NCBI GenBank assembly: GCA_026417675.1
Contig: JAOACV010000101.1
Location: 1-6,598 of the forward strand
Reading direction: 5' to 3'
DNA length: 6,598 nt
Source of the DNA: Verrucomicrobiia bacterium
GTDB taxonomy: Bacteria; Verrucomicrobiota; Verrucomicrobiia; CAIQCK01
In this document: in pieces, positions 1-6,598 of the stretch
Layout of the letters: every line of letters begins with the position of its first letter
How positions within the stretch are numbered: position 1 is the first letter of the stretch
Program-made: the position numbers and the translations under genes
The notes under the pieces: model-generated
Told to the model about the DNA's origin: nothing
Databases searched by the model: none
Seen by the model: the letters and a program-made list of their open reading frames with translations, nothing else

Positions 1-456
1 GAGATACACGTCCTGAGCCGTTGCGTCGCGCGACGGCCTGCCTTTGAAGTGCCGCATGGCGCGAGCAAAACAAGCCGTCACCACCAGCCGCGCGGTGTTC
101 GTGTGGTCCTCCATGTAATCATTCGGCGACGGCAGCAGCACGATCGTCGGTTGAATCTCCCGCACCACCGCGACCATTTTCCGCAGGAGCGTCTCGTTGT
201 AGAAAATCAGCAGGTCGTTTGCGATGGGCGGATGATAAACCGCGCCGAGCACCGCCGCCGATCGCTCCGCTTCGCGCCGGCGGATGCGGGTGATCCTGGC
301 CTCCGGCAGTTCGTTGCTGTCGAGGTTGCTGCGACTGAGGTTCATCATGTGGGCTTCGAACCCGGCCTTGACCAGCAGTGACAACGTGCCGGCCATGTTG
401 AACTCGATGTCGTCGGGGTGCGCGCATACGGCAAAGACTGTTGGTTTCTCGCTCAT
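1..456 (-). CDS. PIG-L (LmbE-like) family deacetylase, N-terminal part, cut by the window edge
   Basis: Members of this family are zinc-dependent enzymes that usually remove acetyl groups from N-acetylglucosamine-type sugars; the substrate here cannot be told. The 152 visible residues open with a beta strand and the family metal motif AHPDD at residues 12-16 (His13 and Asp16 are the expected zinc ligands, Asp15 the likely general base). An R-R-E-A-E...LG helix follows at about 59-71, then the second metal motif PNDYMEDH at 111-118, with His118 the third ligand. The reading frame stays open to base 1, and family members are usually about 220-300 residues, so roughly half is missing. The ATG at 456-454 is chosen because translation begins just before the conserved strand and AGGAGG lies 10 bases upstream. 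There is no signal peptide, so it is probably cytoplasmic. It is transcribed divergently from the isomerase-like gene. The family call is firm; the substrate is not known. Confidence 0.93.
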   Translation of the reverse strand, partial: MSEKPTVFAVCAHPDDIEFNMAGTLSLLVKAGFEAHMMNLSRSNLDSNELPEARITRIRRREAERSAAVLGAVYHPPIANDLLIFYNETLLRKMVAVVREIQPTIVLLPSPNDYMEDHTNTARLVVTACFARAMRHFKGRPSRDATAQDVYL

Positions 457-466
457 AATGGGTTTG

Positions 467-472
467 CCTCCT
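467..472 (-). promoter_or_regulatory. Shine-Dalgarno site of the PIG-L gene
   Basis: Reading on the minus strand, a perfect AGGAGG lies 10 bases before the ATG at 456-454. It fixes the start of the deacetylase and is the only consensus Shine-Dalgarno sequence seen upstream of any start in the window. Confidence 0.8.
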
Positions 473-491
473 GCTGGCCAAATCCGTGCGC

Positions 492-521
492 ACAATAAAA
501 AACCGCTGCCGGCGCGGTCAA
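492..521 (-). promoter_or_regulatory. Predicted sigma70-type promoter for the PIG-L gene
   Basis: On the minus strand, TTGACC (521-516, five of six matches to the -35 consensus) is followed after 18 bases by TATTGT (497-492, four of six matches to the -10 consensus). Transcription would begin near 485, giving a leader of about 30 bases that contains the AGGAGG site. The A/T-rich run at 494-502 stands out from the GC-rich surroundings. This is read by eye and not scored; promoter rules in this lineage may differ from E. coli. Confidence 0.45.
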
Positions 522-554
522 GCGGGATTGCCGCAATGGGTGGCGACTACGCGC

Positions 555-583
555 TTGCAGATTGCGTCCGACGCCGGTCTAAT
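555..583 (+). promoter_or_regulatory. Predicted promoter for the isomerase-like gene, implying a leaderless mRNA
   Basis: TTGCAG (555-560) matches the TTG core of a -35 box. After exactly 17 bases comes TCTAAT (578-583), five of six matches to TATAAT. The expected start, about 7 bases past the -10 box, is base 590, the A of the chosen ATG. No Shine-Dalgarno sequence precedes that ATG, which fits a leaderless transcript. Its -35 box lies 34 bases from that of the divergent PIG-L promoter, so one regulator bound between them could affect both. This is an inference from sequence alone. Confidence 0.4.
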
Positions 584-589
584 GCGCGC

Positions 590-1519
590 ATGAGACCAGA
601 GCGCTATTTCTCCCGCAGAGGGTTCTTGGAGGCCGTTTTCGCATCCGCCGCTGCCATCCATGGCGGCCAGTGCCCCGCTTTGGCCGTCGCCAGGAAACCG
701 CGCAAGATTCTTGTCGGCGGCCATCCGTGGGTGTATGCGGCGACCCGGCCGAAATACGACATCACGCCGGTGTTGGAACAGATTTTCGCCGACATGAGTT
801 ACGCGGGGCTGGACGGCGTTGAGTTGATGAGCATCGCGTTGCAGCCGGACGACGCGGTGGAGCGCATCGCGGCACTGTCGAAGAAGCACCGGCTGCCGGT
901 GATTGGCGCGTCGTTTGGCGGCGCGATGTGGGACCGCGCCAAACATCAGGAAATCCTTGACGACGCGGCGAAAGTGATCCCGCGTCTGGCAAAGCTGGGC
1001 GGACGCACCCTCGGCGTGTCGGTCGGCGCGATCAAGTGGGGCCAGCAGATTCGCAAGACCCCCGAACAACTCGACGCGCAGGCCGAACTGCTGCGCCAGA
1101 TCATCAAGCTGTGCGAGGCCAACGGCATCGAGCTGAACCTTCACAACCACACCTATGAGGTCGAAAACGACCTGCACGACCTGAAGAGCACGCTCGCGCG
1201 CATTCCCGACGTGAAGCTCGGCCCGGACCTGAACTGGCTGGTGCGGGCCGGGGTGGACCCGGTGGATTTCATCCAACGCTATGGCGACCGCATTGTGTTT
1301 CTGCATCTGCGCGACCAGAAGAGCGACGGCACATGGTCGGAGGCGATGGGCGAGGGCAGCATGGACTACGTGGCGATTGGGCAGGCGTTGCGGAAGATCA
1401 ACTTTTCCGGCATCGCCGTGATCGAGCTGGCCCACGAGCGCACGTTCACGCCGACCCGCCCGCTGCGCGAGAGCCTGAAAATGAGCCGCGAGTATGTGCG
1501 CAGGACGATGGGGTTCTGA
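590..1519 (+). CDS. Tat-exported sugar phosphate isomerase/epimerase-like TIM-barrel protein
   Basis: This 309-residue protein belongs to the xylose isomerase-like / AP endonuclease 2 TIM-barrel superfamily, whose members use a divalent metal to isomerise, epimerise or dehydrate sugars. It begins with a twin-arginine signal, SRRGFLE at residues 8-14, then an Ala-rich stretch ending in a possible cleavage site at PALA (29-32), so it is probably exported folded to the periplasm. The likely metal and active-site positions are Glu78 (GVELM), the E-LNLHNH run at 181-187, Asp213 (PDLNW), His239 (FLHLRD) and Glu279 (VIELAH). The frame is open back to about 284, but that extension would overlap the divergent deacetylase start and bury the Tat motif, so the ATG at 590 is preferred despite lacking a Shine-Dalgarno site. 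The next gene follows after 42 bases and may be co-transcribed. The reaction and substrate cannot be told; a 3-keto-sugar or inosose-type substrate is possible. Confidence 0.9.
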   Translation: MRPERYFSRRGFLEAVFASAAAIHGGQCPALAVARKPRKILVGGHPWVYAATRPKYDITPVLEQIFADMSYAGLDGVELMSIALQPDDAVERIAALSKKHRLPVIGASFGGAMWDRAKHQEILDDAAKVIPRLAKLGGRTLGVSVGAIKWGQQIRKTPEQLDAQAELLRQIIKLCEANGIELNLHNHTYEVENDLHDLKSTLARIPDVKLGPDLNWLVRAGVDPVDFIQRYGDRIVFLHLRDQKSDGTWSEAMGEGSMDYVAIGQALRKINFSGIAVIELAHERTFTPTRPLRESLKMSREYVRRTMGF

Positions 1520-1548
1520 CGCAGCCGCGTTGACGCCCGCGTATTCGG

Positions 1549-1552
1549 GGAG
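1549..1552 (+). promoter_or_regulatory. Likely Shine-Dalgarno site of the exported hypothetical protein
   Basis: GGAG, within GGGGAG at 1547-1552, lies 9 bases before the ATG at 1562. This supports 1562 as the start over the internal ATG at 1592, which has only a weak purine run upstream. Confidence 0.5.
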
Positions 1553-1561
1553 TAGCATGGC

Positions 1562-2212
1562 ATGGTCCATCCGGGAAAAAACGATGACCGCATGAAGACA
1601 CTGTTGCTCATGGCCGGCGTGATGCTGCTGATGACGGCTGCTGAATCGCGAGCGCAGACGAATCTGCCGCCGTTCGCGGCGGAATGGCGGGTCACGGGGT
1701 TTGTGCGGCAGGGACAACACAAGCAGGCCAGCATGGAGCGTTCGGGGTTGAGACCGCGGTTTGTGAAGGAGGGCGACCGTTTGCCCGGCGACATCGTTGT
1801 GCTGGACGTGCGATACGAGGATCGCAGTGTGGTGATCGGCAAGGGCAAAGAGACGGCGGTAATCCGGCAGGAGAGCGTCATGCTTGCGTCCCCGGCTCCG
1901 TCGGCCACCGCGGTCAAGCAGGGCGTCACGCCCGGCGCTCCCCGTCAGCCAGCCAGCGTGGAGCAAACCAGCAAGCTGCCCGCAGTTGACAAACCCACGG
2001 CGATGCGCACCGACTCCGGTCAGTGGGTGATCGCGTTCCCCAATGGCCGGACGCTGGACATGCAGTCCTATGTGGAGCGCCACGGCGGGGTCCAGGCCGC
2101 CATGAGTCATGTCCGGGAGCTGATGCGGGACGAAAAGGACCCGGAGCGGCTCGAGTATCGGCGCCAGCAATTGACGGCGTTGAAGCGGATGGAAGAGGCC
2201 GGCGTGCGGTAA
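1562..2212 (+). CDS. Uncharacterised Sec-exported protein with a PilP/GspC-like beta core
   Basis: I do not recognise this 216-residue protein as a named family. A signal peptide is clear: a charged start (with MKT at 11-13), a hydrophobic core at about 14-26, and a cleavage site after SRA at residue 31. A small domain predicted to be beta-rich follows at about 40-107. It begins EWRVTGFVRQG and contains RFVKEGDRLPGDIVV (66-80), a pattern reminiscent of the periplasmic domains of pilus protein PilP and secretion protein GspC, where a GD-R-L turn precedes a strand. Residues 108-147 are a Pro/Ala/Ser/Thr-rich linker. The C-terminal part (148-216) has a short WVIAFPNGRTLD strand region and then a highly charged helix rich in Arg and Glu. 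It could start at 1562 (better ribosome site) or 1592 (more usual signal peptide). It follows the isomerase-like gene by 42 bases, but no other pilus or secretion gene is near. The PilP/GspC resemblance is a hint from pattern only. Confidence 0.8.
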   Translation: MVHPGKNDDRMKTLLLMAGVMLLMTAAESRAQTNLPPFAAEWRVTGFVRQGQHKQASMERSGLRPRFVKEGDRLPGDIVVLDVRYEDRSVVIGKGKETAVIRQESVMLASPAPSATAVKQGVTPGAPRQPASVEQTSKLPAVDKPTAMRTDSGQWVIAFPNGRTLDMQSYVERHGGVQAAMSHVRELMRDEKDPERLEYRRQQLTALKRMEEAGVR

Positions 2213-2226
2213 GCCGGGGCCGGGCG

Positions 2227-5200
2227 TCAGTTGTTGGAGCCTGGGGGCCTCGCGTCCGGGGAGCCATCCAGCACTTGGCGGACGATTTGGGCCAGTTCCG
2301 CCATACGGAACGGTTTCTGGATGGTGGCGTTGGGGCGGTTGCCGGGCTTGGTCAGCGCCTCCGCGTCGGCGGCATAGCCGGTGGCGATGATGATCTTCAA
2401 GCGGGGGTCCACATGGCGCAACTGGGCCACGAATTCGGCACCGCTGACTTTGGGCATGATGAGGTCGGTCACCACGAGGTCTATCTGATCGCGGCGGCTG
2501 TTGTAGATCTCGAATCCTTCGATCGCGTCGCGCGCCGTGATGACGTTGTAACCAGAGCGTTCCAGCATGACGCGGGTCAGGTCCAGCACACCGAGGTCGT
2601 CGTCCACCAGCAACACTGTCTCATGACCGCGCGGCGCGTCGGCTGGCGTGGACGTCAGTGGCTCGGCGGGCGCGTCGGTCGCCGGGATCCGAATGCGGAA
2701 GGTCGTTCCCCGTCCGGGCGCGCTGTCCACTTCGATGAACCCCTTGTGACCCTTGACGATCGCGAACACCATGGTCAGGCCCAGACCGGTGCCGCGGCCG
2801 ACGCGCTTGGTGGTGAAGAACGGCTCAAAAATTCGCGCGCGGGTGGCCTCGTCCATCCCGCTCCCGTTGTCGCTGACTTCCAGCAGCACATAGCGGCCCG
2901 CCGGAATGTTCGCGCTGGCCGCCGTTTCGGCGACATCCTCGGAGGACGTCCGGATTGCCAGCACTCCCGGACGGCCTGCTGCCATGATGGCGTCGCGTCC
3001 GTTGAGACAGAGGTTCATCAACACCTGTTCCCACTGGACGGGATCGGCGTTGACGGCGGGCAGGGCGCGCTGTTTCTCGACGCGGATCTCGATGTTCTCG
3101 GTGAGGGAGTGACGCAGGAGGTGAACGACCTGGTCCACGACCTCGTTTATCTGGACGGGCCGCGGCTTGGGCGGCTGCTTGCGGCTCAACGTGAGGAGTT
3201 GCTGGACGACCAGCGCGCCCCGCTCGGCCGCCGAGACCATCTGGAGCACTTCGCGATAGTGAGGATCGGTGGGCTTCATGTTCGACAACGCCAGCGAGCC
3301 GAAGCCAAGGATGCCGCTGAGCAGGTTGTTGAAGTCGTGCGCGACGCCGCCGGCGAGGGTGCCGATGCTCTCCATCTTTTGCGCCTGAAACAGCTCTTGT
3401 TCGAGTTGCTTGCGCAGGGTGCGGTCGCGCGCAAAGGTCAGCACCAGGCGCTGGTCCACCAGACGCACGACGCGCGAGCTGATCTCCACCGGCAATTCGG
3501 AGCCGTCCTTGCGCAGGTAGTTGGCCTCCACCAGGACAGATTCCTCCTTCTGCAACCGCTCCCACATGCCGGGCAGCACGTTGCGTCGGTCGTCATCACA
3601 AAACAACGTGTCGCTGGTCCTGCCCACCAAGTCCTCCGAAGTGTAACCGAGCAACTGGCAGAGCCGCGGATTCACCAGCAACACTTGGCGATCAAGCGTC
3701 TCAACTAGGATGCCATCGGAGGAGCCGTTGAAGAGCGATTGGAAATACTCGCGCGACAGCCGCACCTCCTCGAACTGCAGCGCATTGGCGGTCGCCGCGC
3801 CCACTGTGTCGGCAATGACGTTCAGCAATTCCAGTTCCGCCTCGCTCAACTTCTGGTCCGTGCAGTAGCTCAGCACCAACAGGCTCTGCACCTGTCCGAG
3901 GTGTTTGATCGGCTGGTAAACGGAGTAGCGAACGCCCATTTCGCGCAGACGCTCGTATCCCGGCCGTGGGTCTTGTTGCCAATCCTCCACGATTTGCCGC
4001 TGGCCGGTCTGAAAGGCCATGCCCACGATCGGTGAGTTGCGGGGTTTGGTCTGAAACGCCGCCTCTTGCTCCGGCGGAATGCCGATTTGAGCGACCAGTT
4101 GGATGTGGTCGCCGGTCGGGGCCAACTGATAAATCCGCGCCATGTCGAGGTTGAACGCCTCCCGCAGTTGCAGCAGCGTCTGTTCGTAAATCCGGCTCAG
4201 GTCAAACGTCTGGTTCAACGCCGCGCTCAGCCGGTTCAACAGGCGCAGGTTGCGGACCATCTCGCGCAGGCGCGTTTCGGAGACTTGCAACAAGTCGCGT
4301 TGGTCGGCCAGCAGCCGCGTGCGCGCTTGCAGCAGCCAAACCACGCCGCTCAGGATCACCGACAGCGTCAGACCGATCATCAACAGACCCGTGGCACTGC
4401 GCAGGCTCTGCTGGCCGAAATAGTCCGGCCGCGGTTGCAGCCGCAACAACCACGTCCGGTTGCCAATCTTCACACGCCGCGGAATGATCGGCAGCGGTCC
4501 CGCTGTCTCGGCGCCGCGCACCTCGCCCAGAGCGAAGAGGCGATTCTTGCCATCCAGCAATTCGACGCTAAAGTGGCGGCCGGCCTCGGCCAACAAGCTG
4601 TCCTCCGCAAACTGCGGAAGCCGGAACACCCCCTGAATGAAACCGTGGAACTGGCCGTCTTCCCGCAATGGAAGGTCCACAATGAACCCTTGGCCTCCCG
4701 TGACCAATTCGTGGGGTTCCGAAACAATCGGATCGTGGCATGTTGCGTCATGATGCAGGGGCGTCAGCCGGCCGGGCAGCGTCTTCAAGTCCAGCCCCTC
4801 GGCCTTCCGGTTTGACTCGACTGGCTCCACCCAACGCAGGATGAACCGGGGATCCACCCAACCCACAGCCCACAGGCCCGGCCAGGCGTGGGCGACCCTG
4901 CGCGCTTCCTCCCGAAAACTCTTTTCGTCCCTGCCGTAACACTCCTGCCACGCTGGCCGAAAATGCTCCAGCGCCCGCAGGTGCATCTCGAAATGCTCTT
5001 CCATCTGCCGCGCCATTTGCTCCGCCGTGATCGCCATGTGACGGGCGAACTCCGACGCGCGCACGTCCTGCCGCCACTCGACGTCCTGCTTCCAGAACAA
5101 CAAAGTCGCCCCCGCCAGACTCAAGAGCACCAAGAGCGGCACGAACGGCAGCAACCAACGCTCTAGGAACAAAGACAGCGGCCGAGGCTTGGCAATCTTT

Positions 5201-5280
5201 GGCACCACGTCCGCAACCCGCCAGAACTTACTTTCTGTCGTCCGCGCGCGGGTGTTTCCGTTAAATGCAACGCGTTTCAC
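2227..5280 (-). CDS. Membrane-bound hybrid histidine kinase: CHASE-type sensor, GAF, PAS, HisKA, HATPase, receiver
   Basis: This 1017-residue kinase should sense signals, autophosphorylate and pass the phosphate to its own receiver. Residues about 41-63 form a membrane helix; about 80-275 a periplasmic CHASE-type domain ([14 protein letters not shown], then [11 protein letters not shown] and [10 protein letters not shown]); about 296-317 a second membrane helix; about 318-350 a coiled coil. A GAF domain spans 355-500 and a PAS domain 509-625. The HisKA H-box [11 protein letters not shown] places the phosphoryl His at 648. The ATPase has the N-box [10 protein letters not shown] (756-765), DNGSGM (804-809), FEPFFTTK (818-825) and GRGTGLGL (828-835). 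The receiver (about 887-1005) has the acidic group DDD at 893-895, phospho-acceptor Asp939, Thr967 and Lys989, so every key residue is present. The start is a GTG at 5280 with only a weak AGG upstream; a GTG at codon 25 is an alternative that keeps both helices. Its signal and partner are unknown; no HPt or output regulator is in the window. Confidence 0.95.
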   Translation of the reverse strand: MKRVAFNGNTRARTTESKFWRVADVVPKIAKPRPLSLFLERWLLPFVPLLVLLSLAGATLLFWKQDVEWRQDVRASEFARHMAITAEQMARQMEEHFEMHLRALEHFRPAWQECYGRDEKSFREEARRVAHAWPGLWAVGWVDPRFILRWVEPVESNRKAEGLDLKTLPGRLTPLHHDATCHDPIVSEPHELVTGGQGFIVDLPLREDGQFHGFIQGVFRLPQFAEDSLLAEAGRHFSVELLDGKNRLFALGEVRGAETAGPLPIIPRRVKIGNRTWLLRLQPRPDYFGQQSLRSATGLLMIGLTLSVILSGVVWLLQARTRLLADQRDLLQVSETRLREMVRNLRLLNRLSAALNQTFDLSRIYEQTLLQLREAFNLDMARIYQLAPTGDHIQLVAQIGIPPEQEAAFQTKPRNSPIVGMAFQTGQRQIVEDWQQDPRPGYERLREMGVRYSVYQPIKHLGQVQSLLVLSYCTDQKLSEAELELLNVIADTVGAATANALQFEEVRLSREYFQSLFNGSSDGILVETLDRQVLLVNPRLCQLLGYTSEDLVGRTSDTLFCDDDRRNVLPGMWERLQKEESVLVEANYLRKDGSELPVEISSRVVRLVDQRLVLTFARDRTLRKQLEQELFQAQKMESIGTLAGGVAHDFNNLLSGILGFGSLALSNMKPTDPHYREVLQMVSAAERGALVVQQLLTLSRKQPPKPRPVQINEVVDQVVHLLRHSLTENIEIRVEKQRALPAVNADPVQWEQVLMNLCLNGRDAIMAAGRPGVLAIRTSSEDVAETAASANIPAGRYVLLEVSDNGSGMDEATRARIFEPFFTTKRVGRGTGLGLTMVFAIVKGHKGFIEVDSAPGRGTTFRIRIPATDAPAEPLTSTPADAPRGHETVLLVDDDLGVLDLTRVMLERSGYNVITARDAIEGFEIYNSRRDQIDLVVTDLIMPKVSGAEFVAQLRHVDPRLKIIIATGYAADAEALTKPGNRPNATIQKPFRMAELAQIVRQVLDGSPDARPPGSNN

Positions 5281-5379
5281 GCTCGCCTGCAGGATTCAGC
5301 GCGCCAGCGGCAGACAGGCAAACGAATTGCCCGTCATGCGAGGCCGGGACGCGCCTACGCAGGAACGCCTCCCGGGCTT

Positions 5380-5394
5380 GGCCGACAATCGGCC
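5380..5394. repeat. Perfect inverted repeat, 6-base arms, 3-base loop
   Basis: GGCCGA and TCGGCC flank CAA. It is a perfect dyad, about 100 bases upstream of the kinase start codon. It may be a regulator site or an RNA hairpin; there is no T run on either side to make it a usual intrinsic terminator. GC-rich DNA makes such repeats by chance fairly often. Confidence 0.4.
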
Positions 5395-5420
5395 GGCAAC
5401 TGTGGTCACTTTGGACTGTG

Positions 5421-5436
5421 GCGACATCTCTGTCGC
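5421..5436. repeat. Perfect inverted repeat, 6-base arms, 4-base loop
   Basis: GCGACA and TGTCGC flank TCTC. It lies 26 bases from the first inverted repeat and about 80 bases past the stop codon of the hydrolase gene. No T run follows in the direction of transcription, so it is at best a Rho-dependent or stabilising hairpin, or a protein-binding dyad. Confidence 0.4.
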
Positions 5437-5516
5437 AGCTTCCGCGTTTGACACAAAGCCAGACTATCACAACGCGCGCCCGGGCGGTAGCGATTCCTTT
5501 TTGTTTGAGCTCCGCT

Positions 5517-6598
5517 TCAGAATGTCACGACGGCAATCTCGTAAATGCCGACGGCCGGCACCGAGAACGTCGCGAGACCAGCCTCTTGTTTGAACGGCAC
5601 CGCGATATCGGCCGCGCGTTCAGGGCTGGCGAGGGTGACGGATTTGGCGGCACGTCCTTGCGGCAGGGCGACGCGGATGGTGATGTCCTTCGCCGGAGCG
5701 TCCATCTGATAGTTCACCAGATGCACCATGCGGCGCGCGGGTTGCTCGGTCAGTTCGGCGCAGAGAGCTTTGGAGTCGCAAGTGATCGAGAGCGAAAGCT
5801 GACCACCACAGGCGCGGCGGATGGCGCCGAGCCAGTCGCCTTTTTCATGCACGCGCACGACGCGGTCCGGCGGCAGATCGTCGAGCGCGGGCTTCGGGCG
5901 TGGGAGCATCCATTCGTTGTGCGTCGCCAGTGGGCCGACGACGCAGAGCCGGCCGCCTTTGGCGACGTAGCGGCGGATCGCCTTCACCTGCGCGTCCGAA
6001 AGCGCGACGCAGCCGGACGTGATTAGCACGGGCCAGCGCGAGAGTTCATCGAGCTGCGTATCGAACACCAACTGGAACGCGCAGCGGTTGGCGATGAGCA
6101 GGTCTTCGACTTCGCCCGTCAACTTCGCAGTCTGGCGCGGGCCGAACTGCAACGAAGGCCAGCTCCGAAACACACCGACGTCGGCCACCACCTTCGCGTC
6201 GCGCAACAGGTCCCGGCGTTGATGGAAGAACTTCACAAACGGCAGTAGCGCGGGCGACATCGGCCGGACGTTGCCGGGATACTCCCAAAGCTGGTCGTAT
6301 TCGAACCAGCAGATGCAACCGAGCGCATCGAGGTTGAACGCCATGCTTTCAGCGGCTTCGAGCGGGTTGATCGTATAGACGAACGCCAAGTTGTTCAGGC
6401 TGCGCGCCGCCTTGAAGGTGCGGATGCGCGTGGTCAGTTGCCCCTTCATGAAGCCGGGATGTCGGCCCTCATCCCAGAACGCCTCGCCGCCGCGCAACAA
6501 ACGCCCGTGGTCCACCGCCCAGCGCACCGTCCGGTCAACGCCGGCTGGGTTCGTCTCCATAAGAATGTCCGGGCGCAACTTGCGCGCGTAGCGGGTCA
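5517..6598 (-). CDS. Beta-galactosidase-like (GH42-type) glycoside hydrolase, C-terminal part, 5' end outside the window
   Basis: The 359 visible residues (numbered from the first complete codon) read in frame from the right window edge to a TGA at 5519-5517. Residues 1 to about 115 look like the end of a TIM-barrel catalytic domain, with RYARKLRPDIL near the start and CICWFEYDQ at 94-102, typical of the last barrel strand. Residues about 134-225 form a Rossmann-like beta-galactosidase trimerisation-type domain: VADVGVFRSW (138-146), VLITSGCVALSD (190-201) and YVAKGGRLCVVGP (210-222). The rest, including MVHLVNYQ (290-297) and the closing AVGIYEIAVVTF, looks like a C-terminal beta-sandwich. 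This order matches GH42-like proteins, which cleave beta-galactosides or related glycans. The acid/base residue should lie outside the window, and no catalytic residue can be assigned with confidence. A TTG at 6578-6576 could be mistaken for a start, but the frame and homology pattern continue upstream. Confidence 0.8.
   Translation of the reverse strand, partial: TRYARKLRPDILMETNPAGVDRTVRWAVDHGRLLRGGEAFWDEGRHPGFMKGQLTTRIRTFKAARSLNNLAFVYTINPLEAAESMAFNLDALGCICWFEYDQLWEYPGNVRPMSPALLPFVKFFHQRRDLLRDAKVVADVGVFRSWPSLQFGPRQTAKLTGEVEDLLIANRCAFQLVFDTQLDELSRWPVLITSGCVALSDAQVKAIRRYVAKGGRLCVVGPLATHNEWMLPRPKPALDDLPPDRVVRVHEKGDWLGAIRRACGGQLSLSITCDSKALCAELTEQPARRMVHLVNYQMDAPAKDITIRVALPQGRAAKSVTLASPERAADIAVPFKQEAGLATFSVPAVGIYEIAVVTF

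Larger units (their letters stand above)
5281..5516. other. Non-coding gap upstream of the kinase
   Basis: These 236 bases lie between the stop of the hydrolase gene and the GTG of the kinase gene, both on the minus strand. Open frames crossing the gap are antisense continuations of the neighbours with no recognisable protein pattern. I saw no convincing minus-strand -35/-10 pair and no hairpin with a T run, so neither the kinase promoter nor the hydrolase terminator can be placed. Two perfect short hairpins, at 5380-5394 and 5421-5436, are listed separately. The size of the gap suggests the kinase has its own promoter here. Confidence 0.6.

Noticed and set aside
284..589. An N-terminal extension of the isomerase-like protein to an ATG at 284
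   Set aside because: It would overlap the 5' end of the deacetylase on the other strand and place the twin-arginine motif more than 100 residues inside the protein. Starting at 590 gives a normal Tat signal.
518..2170. A 550-codon open frame on the minus strand opposite the isomerase-like and exported-protein genes
   Set aside because: It is antisense to two well-supported genes and reads as His/Arg/Leu-rich sequence without domain patterns, as expected from the reverse frame of GC-rich coding DNA.
2197..2221. A GC-rich hairpin around the convergent stop codons as a bidirectional terminator
   Set aside because: CCGGC and GCCGG can pair over the stop codon at 2210-2212, but the stem is only 5 bases and no T run follows on either strand.
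2023..3708. A 561-codon open frame on the plus strand opposite the kinase gene
   Set aside because: It covers the kinase ATPase and receiver regions, whose motifs are intact on the other strand. The translated product is low in pattern and rich in Gly, Arg, His and Asp, so it is a shadow frame.
5448..5470. TTGACA at 5448-5453 with TATCAC at 5465 as a plus-strand promoter
   Set aside because: The spacer is only 11 bases and no plus-strand gene lies downstream; it would only read antisense into the hydrolase.
5265..6026. A 253-codon plus-strand frame spanning the non-coding gap and the hydrolase gene
   Set aside because: Most of it is antisense to the hydrolase, and the part in the gap shows no ribosome site or recognisable protein pattern.

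Overview
The window is GC-rich, gene-dense bacterial chromosome with no sign of mobile DNA, RNA genes or CRISPR. It carries a Tat-exported sugar isomerase-like TIM barrel, a PIG-L deacetylase, a beta-galactosidase-like hydrolase and a large CHASE/GAF/PAS hybrid histidine kinase. That mix suggests a polysaccharide-degrading member of the Planctomycetota-Verrucomicrobiota group, with Verrucomicrobiota (Pedosphaera/Limisphaerales-like) my first guess. The lineage is inferred from gene style only; no marker gene is present.

Layout. The left edge (1-456, minus) is the N-terminal half of a PIG-L (LmbE-like) deacetylase gene that runs off the window. A 133-base divergent spacer (457-589) separates it from a plus-strand pair: a Tat-signal sugar phosphate isomerase/epimerase-like protein (590-1519), then, 42 bases later, an uncharacterised Sec-exported protein (1562-2212). 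The spacer holds two plausible back-to-back sigma70-type promoters. The one facing right would start transcription at about the A of the isomerase ATG, which would make that mRNA leaderless. The plus-strand pair converges on a 1017-residue membrane-bound hybrid histidine kinase (5280-2227, minus), with only 14 bases between the stop codons. Upstream of the kinase is a 236-base non-coding gap (5281-5516) with two small perfect hairpins. The right edge (5517-6598, minus) is the C-terminal part of a GH42-like glycoside hydrolase whose 5' end lies outside the window.

How it may fit together. The deacetylase, the exported isomerase-like protein and the hydrolase all suggest handling of sugars or glycans outside the cytoplasm. 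The kinase would sense a periplasmic signal through its CHASE-type domain and, through GAF, possibly a cytoplasmic one. It carries its own receiver domain, but no DNA-binding response regulator lies in the window, so its output is unknown. No direct link between the kinase and the sugar genes can be shown here. I found no clearly new multi-gene system. The best leads are the uncharacterised exported protein with a PilP/GspC-like core, the predicted leaderless promoter, and a His/Cys cluster in the kinase sensor domain.
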